Shown here in pieces: positions 1 to 11,316 of a DNA stretch of 64,000 bases. The DNA lies in contig NC_068559.1 in the NCBI RefSeq assembly GCF_022201045.2, positions 27,411,501 to 27,475,500 on the forward strand, read 5' to 3'. Numbering within the stretch: the stretch's first letter is position 1; each line of letters begins with the position of its first letter. Source of the DNA: Citrus sinensis (Eukaryota > Streptophyta > Magnoliopsida > Sapindales > Rutaceae). Below the pieces are notes generated by a model. The model was not told the DNA's origin. It did not search any database and was given only the letters and a program-made list of their open reading frames with translations. Both the position numbers and the translations under genes were made by a program.

Positions 1-220
1 ATTAATTTACAGCTCGTTTGCCTACTTGGGTTATTCTGCTGACCTCTTTGGTTTGTCTTTTCTAGCAGCTCTAACCGTAATATATTTTTAGCGACGGTCA
101 CTATCCGTGATCACTACTTCCAAGCTTGTCATGTCAATTTTTAGGAAGAATCGGGGATAAAGGTAGAGTCTGCTGCATCGAAGTGCGCTGGGTATATTTG
201 AAGATAAGAGAATAAAACCC

Positions 221-265
221 AATAAATAAATAAATAAATAAATAAATATATATATATATATATAT
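221..265. repeat. AATA/TA microsatellite
   Basis: An AATA tetranucleotide run passes directly into a TA dinucleotide run. The rest of the first 920 bases is AT-rich, non-coding in appearance and without a recognisable gene. Confidence 0.9.
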
Positions 266-923
266 GTAAAGCGTTTTATTCTACGTCGCTCGCCGAGGAA
301 AGTAGGAATAAAGATGCAACCTTTATTAGTGATGAAAGAACAAATGATTCTCTCTGTGGCATGGTGAAGGAACCCAATTCCTTGATCCCGTTTCTATTAC
401 TTTCATTATTTCCCACGCGCCACGCAGGCTGTAGATGCCTTCTTTACAAGTTGCGCCCCGCATCACCTTCACCTTAAATTAATTCTTCTGTGTCGTGTAT
501 ATAATTTACGAGAAAGTTAGGTCATCAGCAGCAATTCAGCCCCCAGATTTTGTATTTCTTTTTAAATTTGGCAGGGATCGGTGGACAGCCATATTCCCGG
601 TTAATGTGGATGGAGCCCCGCCCCTCCCCCCTCTCCTTTTTTTCTAATATGATTTTGACCATTAATTTATTTATCTCAAATGTTCAATACTGAATCTTAA
701 TTTATATTTATAAAATAGAATTTAGACAAATTTTTAATTGTAATGTTAAAAACAAATAAAAAAAATAAAATTGTGTATAATAAACTAAGACAAAGCAAAC
801 CATTTCTTTTCTTTTTTAATGAAAGAGGCGAAAAAGAAAAATAAACTAAAAACTTTGGAACATTTTTAATACGGTTCTTCCATTATGTAATTTTTACCTT
901 TGCCGTCTGTCGCAAATTACAAT

Positions 924-1967
924 CTACAACAAGAACAAGAACAAAGCCGGAATCGAAGCCAACGGATAGACCGACCATGTCACTGCAAGATCAAATTGAT
1001 CCATAAAAGTTAAAAGCATTAATAATACAAACCATGGAAAGAAATAATCAAAGATACAGAATGAATTGAGGCACGTACCCGTCTGCCGTGGGAGAGCATT
1101 ATTGAAAGCTGCTTCAAAGTAACAATCTGTTGTTGTGTTGATTCCACTGGGACAGTTACAAATAAAGGAATTGTAAGCTACAGCTGAATACCCACAAGCT
1201 CCGTTGCTCTCCTCACAGTGGGCACAGGAGCCTGGATAGTCGTTATACACATTAAACTTGTATTTAAGCGCTATCCCATACTTCCAATTTTCAGGATTAT
1301 AATCCTGCCCATCGAAGCTATAGAACGCAGAGTACGAGGAGCATTGCAGCTTCTGCAAATCCATCTCAAACGATGGCCCTAGATCCACGGGAGTGTAAAC
1401 ACAGCACGTAGAAATCGGGAGGTTCAACATACTAATTGCTCTGCATGAATACAAAAAGCTGCATATGGATGCACCTTTCTTGTCACATAAAGGGACTGCA
1501 CTGGTGTTGGTGTCATAAGCATTATTGTTTGATTTATAAATAGGCGACGAGTCGATTGAACAGTCGAGTAGCGTGAAGACATCATCGTCGTGGAAAGAGA
1601 AGGGGCCGTCCCAGTCAAGGCCGAAGCCTTTGCTTGGCTGAGTGCACGCACATGTTGACATGGAAGCATCTGTAACGTACATCACTTGATTTGAATAGTC
1701 TATGTTGGTGACAGGATAGCAACCGGTGTGCGTGGTGAAGGTGAGCTTTTGGTCGTTGCATGTTATGTATTTTTGGAAACGGGCATCTCCACAGCCGGGG
1801 CCGGAGCCAAATGGGTACTTGAGGGGTATTTTGCCACAGGTTCTTTGGCAAGCTTGAGATGACACTAAAAGGGGAACAGAGATTGAAGAGATGCAGAGGA
1901 AGAGAGTTATACAATAACGTGTTGGCTTCATGTTGTGGATATGGAGAGATGGAGACAGAATTGACAT
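924..1967 (-). CDS. Secreted WAK-type galacturonan-binding-domain protein (no kinase)
   Basis: Two exons are inferred: complement(1079..1967) and complement(924..982). The open frame also reads through the 96-base intron, but a GT at 1078-1077 and a TTGCAG ending at 983 give an in-frame join and change the tail to LPRQTVTWSVYPLASIPALF. The better start is the second Met (position 1931, MKPTRYCITLFLC), because it directly begins a hydrophobic signal peptide; the first Met adds 12 residues. The mature part begins with CQRTCG..PLKYPFGSGPGCG, the cysteine pattern of the wall-associated-kinase galacturonan-binding domain. A second cysteine cluster follows (CAHCEESNGACGY..CNCPSG), as in WAK_assoc regions. 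No kinase domain follows. The spliced C-terminus is a short hydrophobic stretch that would suit a GPI anchor; the unspliced form would instead end in a longer membrane-like tail. Family knowledge suggests binding of pectin at the cell wall; the exact role is unknown. Confidence 0.8.
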   Translation of the reverse strand: MSILSPSLHIHNMKPTRYCITLFLCISSISVPLLVSSQACQRTCGKIPLKYPFGSGPGCGDARFQKYITCNDQKLTFTTHTGCYPVTNIDYSNQVMYVTDASMSTCACTQPSKGFGLDWDGPFSFHDDDVFTLLDCSIDSSPIYKSNNNAYDTNTSAVPLCDKKGASICSFLYSCRAISMLNLPISTCCVYTPVDLGPSFEMDLQKLQCSSYSAFYSFDGQDYNPENWKYGIALKYKFNVYNDYPGSCAHCEESNGACGYSAVAYNSFICNCPSGINTTTDCYFEAAFNNALPRQTGTCLNSFCIFDYFFPWFVLLMLLTFMDQFDLAVTWSVYPLASIPALFLFLL

Positions 1968-4352
1968 GCGAAGAGAGATTGATGATCAGTGGTGCGTGTG
2001 TACTAACTGCCACTCTTTTGTGTGTATGGGTGTTTGTATATTTATATACATTATATTGTGAAAGAAGATAGCTAAGCTTGTTGTATAAGATGAAAGGAAA
2101 TTAGTAAGAAATTAAGCAGGAGTAAGCGGGGAAGTAATATTGTAGAAAGAAAGAAAATAGAAGTGAATGGAGAAAGCTTTTCGCTATCACTAGTATTCAG
2201 TCATTTATTTAGAAAAAAAATGATATGCACCCTATTAATTAATTAACCCAACTCATTCTTATTTGGGTAAATTTTTTTATCAACTTTATTATTTATTCAA
2301 ATTTTAAGGATATTTATCAAAATATTTTAACTTTTTATTTGTTATTGTGTGAAGTTGAAGTTGTTTCCCCCTCATAACACTTTTTTTTTTTTTTTATGTA
2401 GGAGGTTAGCCAGAGATTTCTAATATTCAAGTGTCAAACCAAATAAAATTATTTGGAAATCAATTAGTCAAACACTCAAACTCTTTAATTAGATGATAGA
2501 TGTGTAAGCTCCTTTTTCTTTTCTCTCTTTTTTTTTTAAAGAGTAAAGATAGAATAACGATCGTTTTGTACAAACTGATGTCTTTTGAAAAGATTGATTA
2601 TATAGAACACCATTCTTTTAATATCTACATATGTATGATAAGTTTATACAAATTACTCATAATTTCAATTTGTATACTTTTTTAAAAGAATTCATTTGGT
2701 TGAATGATGAATTAGAATATATTGTATCCTCTCTCTTTTTTTTTTTTTTTCCCTCTTGTTTTCCTCCTTACCAAACAAGTGTTATAGGGGATTGACTTTA
2801 TTACTTTCGGTGTTGAGGTGGCTAGCTTTTATTTTGATGCTTTAAATTTCTCCATTACTAGATGCCTTGGTTTTTTTTTTTTTTGCTAACTTGTGAAGCA
2901 TATGACTTCCGCACTAAAATTAAAAAAAAAAAAAGTGATGAAAAGGTAGAGGAATGAACTCCGGTGTTTCAGTTTCACTTCTTAATTCGTGTATAATTAA
3001 ATAGATCAAATCTATTTCTTTTTAACTATCAAGAAAAATAATCTATAGTGATTTAAAAAATAAAATAATCTATAGAAAAAATTTAACAAGAAAGAAATTA
3101 GTCCCTTGTAAGTTCTGAGACACAACTGTTGGTAAGATCAATTAAAACTTTAGTATATGAATTGAATGCACAAAATAGCTCAAATCTCAAAATCCAACTT
3201 GTAAACAGAACATACACACACTCTCTCTCTCTTTCGCCGCCTTGAAGAAACAAAGTAAGAACAATACACATAATACTGAACAAGTAAGATTGATCGACAG
3301 CAGTCAAATTATTTAATATAAAGAGAGAACAATTAACGATTAAAATAAATAAACGATACGAGAATCTCAACATTAATGTTCGTTCGTTTGGTTTCTAGTA
3401 AGTTCATATGACATGCTTCAATATGCTACGTACATGTGCATCGCAGTTCGGTTCTTCGCGTTATTTGATTTAGATATGAATGACTTATTCATGAATGCAT
3501 GTTGGACTGATGATCTAATTAATCCTGGTTTTATTTTTATGTCTTCGCGTTCCATTAACAAGCTTGAATGTCGAGGGTTGATCTGACACTGGTAGCATAC
3601 CAAGTGTTTCATTTACTTGAGTTAATTTTTAGAAAGTATTATTACTAGACAGTGGATATACCAAGTGTCAGTGTATGAATTAACAAATTGAAAACAATGT
3701 CTTTTAAATGGACTTGTTTATTACATTGTATTCGAAATATAACATATGGTACACGTCTACTCCTCCACCCTGGAAACAAGGGTAGCCATTGAAGGTTCAT
3801 CATTTGAGCGATAATGAGTGCATCATTATTCCCAAGGGCCTCAAGAAAGGCAAAAGAGAGTTGGATCAATATAAGATCAAAGTGCACATATCTAAATATA
3901 TGTGCTGCTTTTCCAGGTCTTCTTAATTTTAAGAGAATCAATTCATATTCTACCAACATTTCAGCAAATTTAAGGAAGCTGGGATTCATATGGTGGTTTA
4001 GCAGGGGCCGGCTGTGTCTGTGTGTTTAATTAAGTACAGCTGGAGGCATCTTGCATTACCATCAATAGAAAATATAATCTTTTCTTGTAGTGGAGACAAT
4101 CTTTCCAAATAAAATTCACTAGTGATTCGTATTTTTTTGCTGTTGTAGGACAGCTCTATGTGGCTGCTGTTAGCTCCTTTTTCAACTTTACTTTGCTTCG
4201 ATCGAAACGGCTTCAGTACCATCCATTCACGGAAAATGGTTTTTAAGATTGGGCACTAATACTGAAGGACCCCTTAATTGTTAAGGGGATTATTAATTCA
4301 AGGAATCACACTTTTACCACTAATCCCTTTTTTTCCCCCCACACACACCAGT
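1968..4352. other. Intergenic, AT-rich; promoter side of the WAK-type gene
   Basis: Contains many T-runs (for example near 2384-2395, 2738-2751 and 2871-2884) and a short CT run near 3221-3232. Short open frames here show no family resemblance. No gene recognised. Confidence 0.6.
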
Positions 4353-4687
4353 AACTAGGAAGCAACTGCCACTTAGCTTTTGGATAAGTGGTGAACCACT
4401 ATCCTTGGAGTTAAGCATGATTATGAGGGTAGTGGTTCGAGTCCCTATAAACACAATCTGCCTCAATTAAGTATGATTGTGTAGAGTTTATTTGTAAGTT
4501 TTTCTCCCTTGTGAAATGCGAGTGGAGTAGAGACATCTCTAGTCTGTGAGAGTTATTTATCTGGGCATCTATTTAATAGAATTTAATGTAATAATGTATA
4601 TGCTGTTATAACAGTTGTAAATATATGTTTAATATAATAATTTGATGTGTAATCAGTTAAAAAAAAAGAAGAAAAAACTGGGAAGCA
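4353..4687 (+). mobile_element. tRNA-derived SINE with 12 bp target-site duplications
   Basis: The insertion is flanked by AACTAGGAAGCA (4353-4364) and AACTGGGAAGCA (4676-4687), a 12 bp direct repeat with one mismatch. The body begins with a tRNA-like head: an A-box-like TGGATAAGTGG near 4381 and a B box GGTTCGAGTCC near 4434-4444. The 3' end is an A-rich tail at about 4658-4675. Body length is about 310 bp. A polymerase III promoter, an A tail and TSDs of this length are the standard signature of plant SINEs mobilised by LINE machinery. The family was not identified. The single mismatch between the TSDs suggests an insertion that is not very recent. Confidence 0.75.
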
Positions 4688-6004
4688 TCTTTAATTGATA
4701 GCAATGGGAAATGAGCAATCCCCTCCCAGGCCCTCAAAAAATTTTCAAAAATAAAAAATATTAATGTTAAATATTAGTCCCTTTTTATCCGAATTTCGGC
4801 AGTCAAAGCCCATTATAGATAAGATAGCCCATGATCCAAATACCATGGGCCAAGACTCTGTTACCCATTGATAGGTCAAAATGGGCTGAAGTTGAAGTTG
4901 GTTCGAGCAGAGACCACCGGGACAACGTACACACGGTACACGTTAAGCAATCAACAACTCTCGCTATTATTTCTCAGAGACAATTTATCAAACAGTTGAG
5001 TTTAGACCTGAGAAAGAGGTTTCAGCTTGATTTTGGTAATTTGGCCGCGCTATTGCGTATCAGTTTGTTCTAAGTAGAAGAAGTAAAATGAAGGGACTTC
5101 CAATCACTATCTAGCTAAAGGTGCCATTATTTTTTTGTCAAATGTCAATGGTTTGTTTTCTGTTTTCTCTCATCTGATTCTGGCACATTAAGTTTGGTTT
5201 CCGTTTAAAAATAATAAACTGGTCACTGAAAAATGAAAAATTTAGTTTCTCTATTGATTTATACGTAGAATAAATAACAGAAAGATTGTTTCGCTTGTCA
5301 TGATATTGCGTGTCCATTTTTCTTCTGTAAAGTGAAATGCATAGTGTAAATGCTTAAGTCTCTTTCTCTACTTTTTGATAAGTTGCCTCTGAGAAATAAT
5401 ATTGGAGTGGCAGGTGTTTGACAAAAAGCTTGTAAGGAAGTTTTTAATTGCTTTTCATATGTGATAAACCCAAGAGTGATAATGATCCTATAGAGATCAT
5501 GAGATTCTCCATACAAAACCTCGAAAACTTATTGAAATTTCTCTTTAGGTTGAAGTTCTATTTCTTGTTTTTGAAACCAAACTTGAGGATGAAACTTTGA
5601 TTCTCATAGAACTTGTGTGACCCCTGTAAAAAATCATAATTCTTTTAATGCTTTGATAATTATTCTAGAATGTATTGAATTATTTTATGAACTGAAACAT
5701 TTTGATCTCTTACTGGTGGATTGAAATGTAGCAAGCATATCTTCTGTTAACAACATTAGGTTGTTTCAATGAAACAGGAAATGAAAATAAGATGGAGAGG
5801 CAGTTAACTCATCCATCATGTCTGCTGTGTCAAGATACAAGCTATTGCCTTTTCACACTAGCAGATTTGGGATATGACACAATCAGTACTACTTCACGGG
5901 TGATGGAGAAGTCTCTTTCCTTCAGCTCTTCCACTTGGAGGGGAGCCACTGCATCTCCGAGTGCAGGGTCTTACAATCTCTTATGATGGATTTCTCTCAC
6001 AAAC
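4688..6004. other. Upstream region / probable 5' UTR and leader introns of the PPR gene
   Basis: Several short open frames in differing phases occur but none resembles a known family. A CAG at about 5776-5778, preceded by a T-rich stretch, could be a 3' splice site for a 5' UTR exon of the following PPR gene. This cannot be decided from sequence alone. Confidence 0.4.
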
Positions 6005-8260
6005 ATGAAGAGGTGTACCATCTTTACTTTTTACCATTGTTTACAACCAAATACTCATCATTCCAATGTGGGTATTTTTCCACATTGTTTGCGGTTCTTC
6101 TTCTTCAGAGGATATTTGAGCCAAAGATCATTTGCCTTGGGTTCAACAAATACCAGGCCTTTCCCTGATTATTCTCCTAAGAGACCTACCATTAGAGACT
6201 CGGAAATCGTCCACCAAATTTCAACTGCGATAAAGTTACGCTGCTCTGAGCCTCTTCGACACACTTTGAAGCCGTTTGAATCCAAATTCAGACCAGACCA
6301 TCTAATTTGGGTTCTTATGGACATTAGGAGTGACTACAGGCTGGTTTTGGATTTCTTTGACTGGGCATGCTTGCGCAGGGAGCCAAATCTGGAAGCCCGT
6401 TGTATTGTAGTTCAAATCTCTGTCGCTGCAAAAGATCTAAAAACGGCTCACGGGCTTATTCATGACTTTTGGGCAAAACCAAATTTGGATGCCAGCATTG
6501 CGTTTACTCATTTTGTTGAGCGGCTAATTTATACTTACAAGGACTGGAGTTCAGATCCCCATGTATTTGACATTTTCTTCCAGGTTCTTGTTGAAGCTAG
6601 AAAGCTCAATGAAGCCAGAAAACTTTTCGAAAAATTGTTGAATTATGGGTTGGTTATCTCCGTTGATTCTTGTAACTTATATCTTAGTCGTCTATCAAAC
6701 ACCTGTGATGGGCTTCAAATGGTAGTGAAGAGTTTTACTGAATTTCCTGAACTGGGTATCTGTTGGAATACTGCATCTTACAATATTATGATTCACTGTC
6801 TTTGCCATTTCGGAAAAATAAAAGAAGCACATCTTTTACTCCTTCAAATGGAGTTGCGGGGCTGTTCTCCTGATGTTGTAAGTTTTAGTATTATGATCAA
6901 TGGGTACTGTTATCTTGGGGAACTACAGAGGGTTTTGAAGCTCATAGAAGAGATGCAAATAAAAGGATTGAAACCAAACCCATATACATACAATAGCATA
7001 GTACGCCTTCTTTGTAAGACTAGTAAAGTTGTGGAAGCTGAGACTATCTTGAGAGAGATGATGAACCAGGGAATAGTTCCTGATAATGTGATTTACACGA
7101 CTCTCATTGATGGGTTTTGTAAGATGGGCAATGTTGCAGCTGCCTATAGATTGTTTGATGAAATGCGGGGTCTTAATATTATTCCTGATTTGCTAACATA
7201 TACTGCTATTATCTGTGGGTTTTGTCTAACTGGAAAGATGGTGGAAGCCAAAAAACTCTTCCATGAAATGCTTGGTAGAGGGTTGGAGCCAGATGAAATT
7301 GTTTATACAGCACTTATTGATGGTTATTGCAAGGCAGGTGAGATGAAAAAGGCATTTTCTCTACACAACAATATGGTTCAGATGAGGCTTACTCCAAATG
7401 TTGTCACATACACTGCACTGGCTGATGGACTTTGTAAAAGTGGGGAGATAGAAACTGCAAATGAGCTTCTTCATGAGATGTGCAGAAAGGGCCTTCAGCT
7501 TAACATTTACACTTACAACTCAATTGTCAATGGTCTTTGTAAAGCAGGAAATATTCTGCAAGCTGTAAAACTAATGGAAGATATGGAGGTGGCAGGGTTT
7601 CATCCTGATACTTTTACTTATACCACCATAATGGATGCTTATTGTAAATCTGGGGAGATGGTTAAGGCTCATGAACTCCTGAGGGATATGCTGGATAAAG
7701 GGCTTCAACCCTCAGTTGTCACATTCAACGTGCTAATGAACGGGTTTTGTATGTCTGGAATGATTGAAGATGGTGAGAAGCTTCTAAAATGGATGTTAGA
7801 GAAAGGTCTAAAGCCCAATGCTGCCACCTATAATCCTCTGATAAAACAGCACTGCCTTAGAAATGATATGCGTACCACAGCTAAAATTTATAAGGGCATG
7901 TGTGCTCAAGGAATCACACCTGATGGTAACACCTATAACATTTTACTACAAGGGCATTGTAAAGCAAGGAATATGAAAGAAGCCTGGTTTTTGCATAAAG
8001 AAATGGTCCAGAAGGGATTTAACCTCACAACTTCTTCCTACAATGCTTTAATCAAGGGCTTCCTTAAAAGAAAAAAATATTTGGAGGCAAGGGAACTATT
8101 TGAAGAAATGAGAAGAGGGGGTCTGGTTGCTGACAGAGAAATTTACTACTTTTTTGTTGATATCAATTTTGAAGAAGGGAACACAGAAATTACTCTTGAG
8201 CTTTGTGATGCAGCAATAGAGTGTTATCTAGTGGGAAAGGCAACAGACGAGAACAAATAG
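6005..8260 (+). CDS. P-class pentatricopeptide repeat protein (At1g05670-like)
   Basis: A single exon encodes 751 residues. After an N-terminal region rich in Arg, Phe and Ser without acidic clusters, consistent with a mitochondrial presequence, the protein is made almost entirely of 35-residue PPR units from about residue 185 to 740. Characteristic repeat cores include YNSIVRLLCK, YTTLIDGFCKMGN, YTALIDGYCKAGE and YNSIVNGLCKAGN. No E or DYW extension is present, so it is P-class. Such proteins bind organellar RNA in a sequence-specific way and act in processing, stability or translation. Overall layout resembles Arabidopsis At1g05670, but orthology was inferred by memory and not tested. The gene is intronless in its coding part, as is usual for the family. 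The start at 6005 is the first Met of the long frame. Confidence 0.9.
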   Translation: MKRCTIFTFYHCLQPNTHHSNVGIFPHCLRFFFFRGYLSQRSFALGSTNTRPFPDYSPKRPTIRDSEIVHQISTAIKLRCSEPLRHTLKPFESKFRPDHLIWVLMDIRSDYRLVLDFFDWACLRREPNLEARCIVVQISVAAKDLKTAHGLIHDFWAKPNLDASIAFTHFVERLIYTYKDWSSDPHVFDIFFQVLVEARKLNEARKLFEKLLNYGLVISVDSCNLYLSRLSNTCDGLQMVVKSFTEFPELGICWNTASYNIMIHCLCHFGKIKEAHLLLLQMELRGCSPDVVSFSIMINGYCYLGELQRVLKLIEEMQIKGLKPNPYTYNSIVRLLCKTSKVVEAETILREMMNQGIVPDNVIYTTLIDGFCKMGNVAAAYRLFDEMRGLNIIPDLLTYTAIICGFCLTGKMVEAKKLFHEMLGRGLEPDEIVYTALIDGYCKAGEMKKAFSLHNNMVQMRLTPNVVTYTALADGLCKSGEIETANELLHEMCRKGLQLNIYTYNSIVNGLCKAGNILQAVKLMEDMEVAGFHPDTFTYTTIMDAYCKSGEMVKAHELLRDMLDKGLQPSVVTFNVLMNGFCMSGMIEDGEKLLKWMLEKGLKPNAATYNPLIKQHCLRNDMRTTAKIYKGMCAQGITPDGNTYNILLQGHCKARNMKEAWFLHKEMVQKGFNLTTSSYNALIKGFLKRKKYLEARELFEEMRRGGLVADREIYYFFVDINFEEGNTEITLELCDAAIECYLVGKATDENK

Positions 8261-10560
8261 CTGGGATATTTCCTCCATGATGAGGATTACAGTGGAGATT
8301 TTGTGTCTCGTGAATTCAAAAAGGCTTCTGGTCGTTGGCTACTATAACATTTGCAACATCTTCTCCGAATCATGGTAATGTTTCTTTTTACCTTCTATCG
8401 TCTGCGATGGGTTTATCAATTGTTTTGTATAGAATTTATGATGTGCAAGTTATCTTTGTGAGGGAGCTTTCTGAATATTGTGGTTAATTTGTGAACTTGA
8501 GGATGTGATTCCTATGATTTTCTTGAGCTACTAATGTCTTCATAAAGGGAATAATTTGTTTTTACAAATGCATGGGCCAGAAGACCAAAACCTGCACTTG
8601 AGTTGACTCAAGCCTCATATGCTAGGAAATGGGAAATGGATCCCGAAGTGAAGTTTGACTAACAATGCACAGATGCATGGATAGACATCAGCCAGGTGAT
8701 GTATCTGAAAGCGTACAAAAATACTGTATCTATTGCTTGCTTTTTTCTATGGCTATTAATGCCTACAAATATCCAGGTCACCAACATGGAAGTGATACTC
8801 AGCTGTCGGCATTTGTGGATGCTTTGCCGGACATATGAGGCTGACAGAACTAGCTGACACTGTGGTTTCTTTATTGGTATCCTAGTATGCTCATCGCCGT
8901 CAAAAGTAAAGACATAGGTATCTCATATATTAAGAAAATTTGCTGCTATTGAAAAAGAATTTGAAATTGTTTCTAAATCTCAACCATGGAGTAACTTGAA
9001 CTGACGTAGCAATTTAGGTGCTAGGTGTCAAATTTTCTGGTAAAGTTGGAAGAGCTTGGTGCCAAGCAAGATGAAGATACAATATTGGCACACTTGTAAC
9101 AAAATTTCAGGTAGAAGCCTTGCAAAAGCAAATTTGGGTTATATTTGGGTTACTGCTAGGGTAAAATTGCTGTCCAGCCATGGCAAGAATGAATATTATA
9201 TTGAAAGTTGATCTGGACTGCATTGACAGTGAAAACCACCTTAGATGAACAATTACCGATTTTTTATTCAAGTGCATCAAATATCAGATTAGCATCCGAG
9301 TATTTTTTACTTTGTAATACAGGTGTTGCCTCAGTTTCATCTTAATCATATGGGTTCTCCAGTTTTGGATATTTACCTGGCTTATTCATGAGTCATATTG
9401 CAATGAACACGGTGGACACATACACCCAAATACAGAGATGTTAATGTGTTATAGCAGAGAGAAATATGAAACACTTTTATTAATAGCGATAACAAATATC
9501 TATTAGTATGAGATTCAATTGTTGCTACCTTTCTTTACGCGCAGAATTTCTTATTGTATGAATAAAACAGCAATTTTTTCAGTGCTATGGCAAGTCGACA
9601 AGGTTTCACCGCATAGAGGATTAACTTCAAAAGAGAAGCACAGACAGGATCAGATTCGTGCATGGCTTGAAACTGTTGATGCAGCTGCAAATCTTTGGCG
9701 GTCGCAATAGCCACTCCCATTATAATGAGAGCAAAAGGCTATAGGCTTCTCCGGGGTGAAAGGTCGGTCTGTACCGCGGAAAATAAACATAGTAATCTAA
9801 AAGCATAAACAAGTAAAGATGAAGATAGAAAAAAGGAGCTTAATTAAGTCGCTGTTGATCCCTCAGATGTAGGAACTAACGAGAAGGTGGCAACAATAAA
9901 ACCCGGTTCATACTTCCGAAAGAGTCACTTAAAAGGGCCAGCCTTAATGACACAGTCTTTAACTCCCTTAACTCAAGAGCAAGAGGAGGACAAGGACCAT
10001 CAAGCATTGATCTGGTGCGAGAGCGATCTTTAATGATGGGAGTATGACAATAACTTGACGAAAATTGATGTACGATTTGACAGGGACCACATTGTAGCCG
10101 ACAAATGTTTGAGTGTCATCAACACCGTCCTATCATTCCCGCATTTGATTGAACTTTTTACACCACCTAACACTCAGCTCCTTTAATTTTTTTAAAATTA
10201 TATAAATAGGTATAATTTGATAAACAATTTCATACGCGTCCTCATCGTAGCGCCGTAATATTTTGTTTATCAATAGGCGTTATCGTTAACGGAATTATTT
10301 GCATTTACAATATTCATTTTTCATAGTGCCATACTGCCATTGCAACCTCTATTCACGTTTTTTTTTTAAATTCTTTTTCCCAAGAAAAGTAATATTCTCC
10401 TAATTAGATAGTGAGAGTTTAAGAATGTAAGCTTAAGTTAGGCAAATAAATAAATAATATTAACATTTAAGAAATAAAAGTTTTAAATAAAGATATTTTA
10501 ATAATTTGTGTAAGAAAATTAAACTTAAAAAAAGACCTAATTCAAATGTTTAATTACATT
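8261..10560. other. 3' flank of the PPR gene and intergenic DNA
   Basis: No recognisable gene. A short open stretch ends at 9710 on the plus strand (tail VDAAANLWRSQ followed by a stop). It has a protein-like composition (KEKHRQDQIRAWLETV) and a possible 3' splice site just before, so it could be a terminal exon of an unknown gene or a relic. No matching upstream exon was found. Confidence 0.4.
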
Positions 10561-11316
10561 CAATAATATTTTTTAAGGAAATTATCACTGCACTACCTCT
10601 TTTTTACCTTATGTTCATCCAACCACCACAAAATTCTAATATATTCTTTGCACTATATTTTCTTTTAAATTTATATTAATTAGTCATTTTTGCATTACAT
10701 CGTTAAATAATTTAAACAAAATGATAATTTTACACCTAAATAAATTAAAATATCATTTTATTTTATAAAAATTTTTAAAAATAAAAAAATTATAATTATA
10801 AAAATACACCTAAATTTAATTAAAAATAAATCTCAAATAGAGGTGTTTAGTTGATTTTTATTAAATTTAGATTTTACAAAATTTTAATAATTATTTTCAT
10901 TAAAAAATATAATTTTGCAAAATTTTAATAAAAATAATTGAATTTATTTATTAAAAATTCTAATTTTGCAAAATTTTATTAAAATAATTGAATTTATTTA
11001 TTAAAAAATAAATCCCAAAATTTTAATAATTTAGGGGATTTTTATTAAATCCCAAAATTTTGTAATTATTTTTATAATTATACTTTTTTATTAAAAAATA
11101 AATATTTTATTTTAGAATTTATTTTTATTAAATTTAGGGGTATTTTTATAATTGTAATTTTTATTTTTAAAGTTTTTATAAAATAAAAATAGTCTTTTAA
11201 TTTATTTAGAGGTAAAATTATTTTTTCATTATATTAGAATTTTGTGGTAGTTAGATGAACATAAAACAGAAGAGAGATAGTGTAATAATAATTAAAAATA
11301 ATTCTTCAAAATATTG
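10561..11316. mobile_element. Long foldback (inverted-repeat) MITE-like element
   Basis: The two halves are imperfect inverted copies of one another over almost the whole length. The left arm contains TTATGTTCATCCAACCACCA (about 10610) and the right arm contains the reverse complement of this with few changes near 11241-11265 (GTGGTAGTTAGATGAACATA). Outermost bases CAAT-A-ATATTTT and AAAATATTG also pair. The middle is made of repeated AAAATTTTAATAA-like blocks. There is no coding capacity. Such fully palindromic AT-rich elements are typical non-autonomous DNA transposons (MITEs). The superfamily was not determined because no unambiguous target-site duplication was found. Confidence 0.7.
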
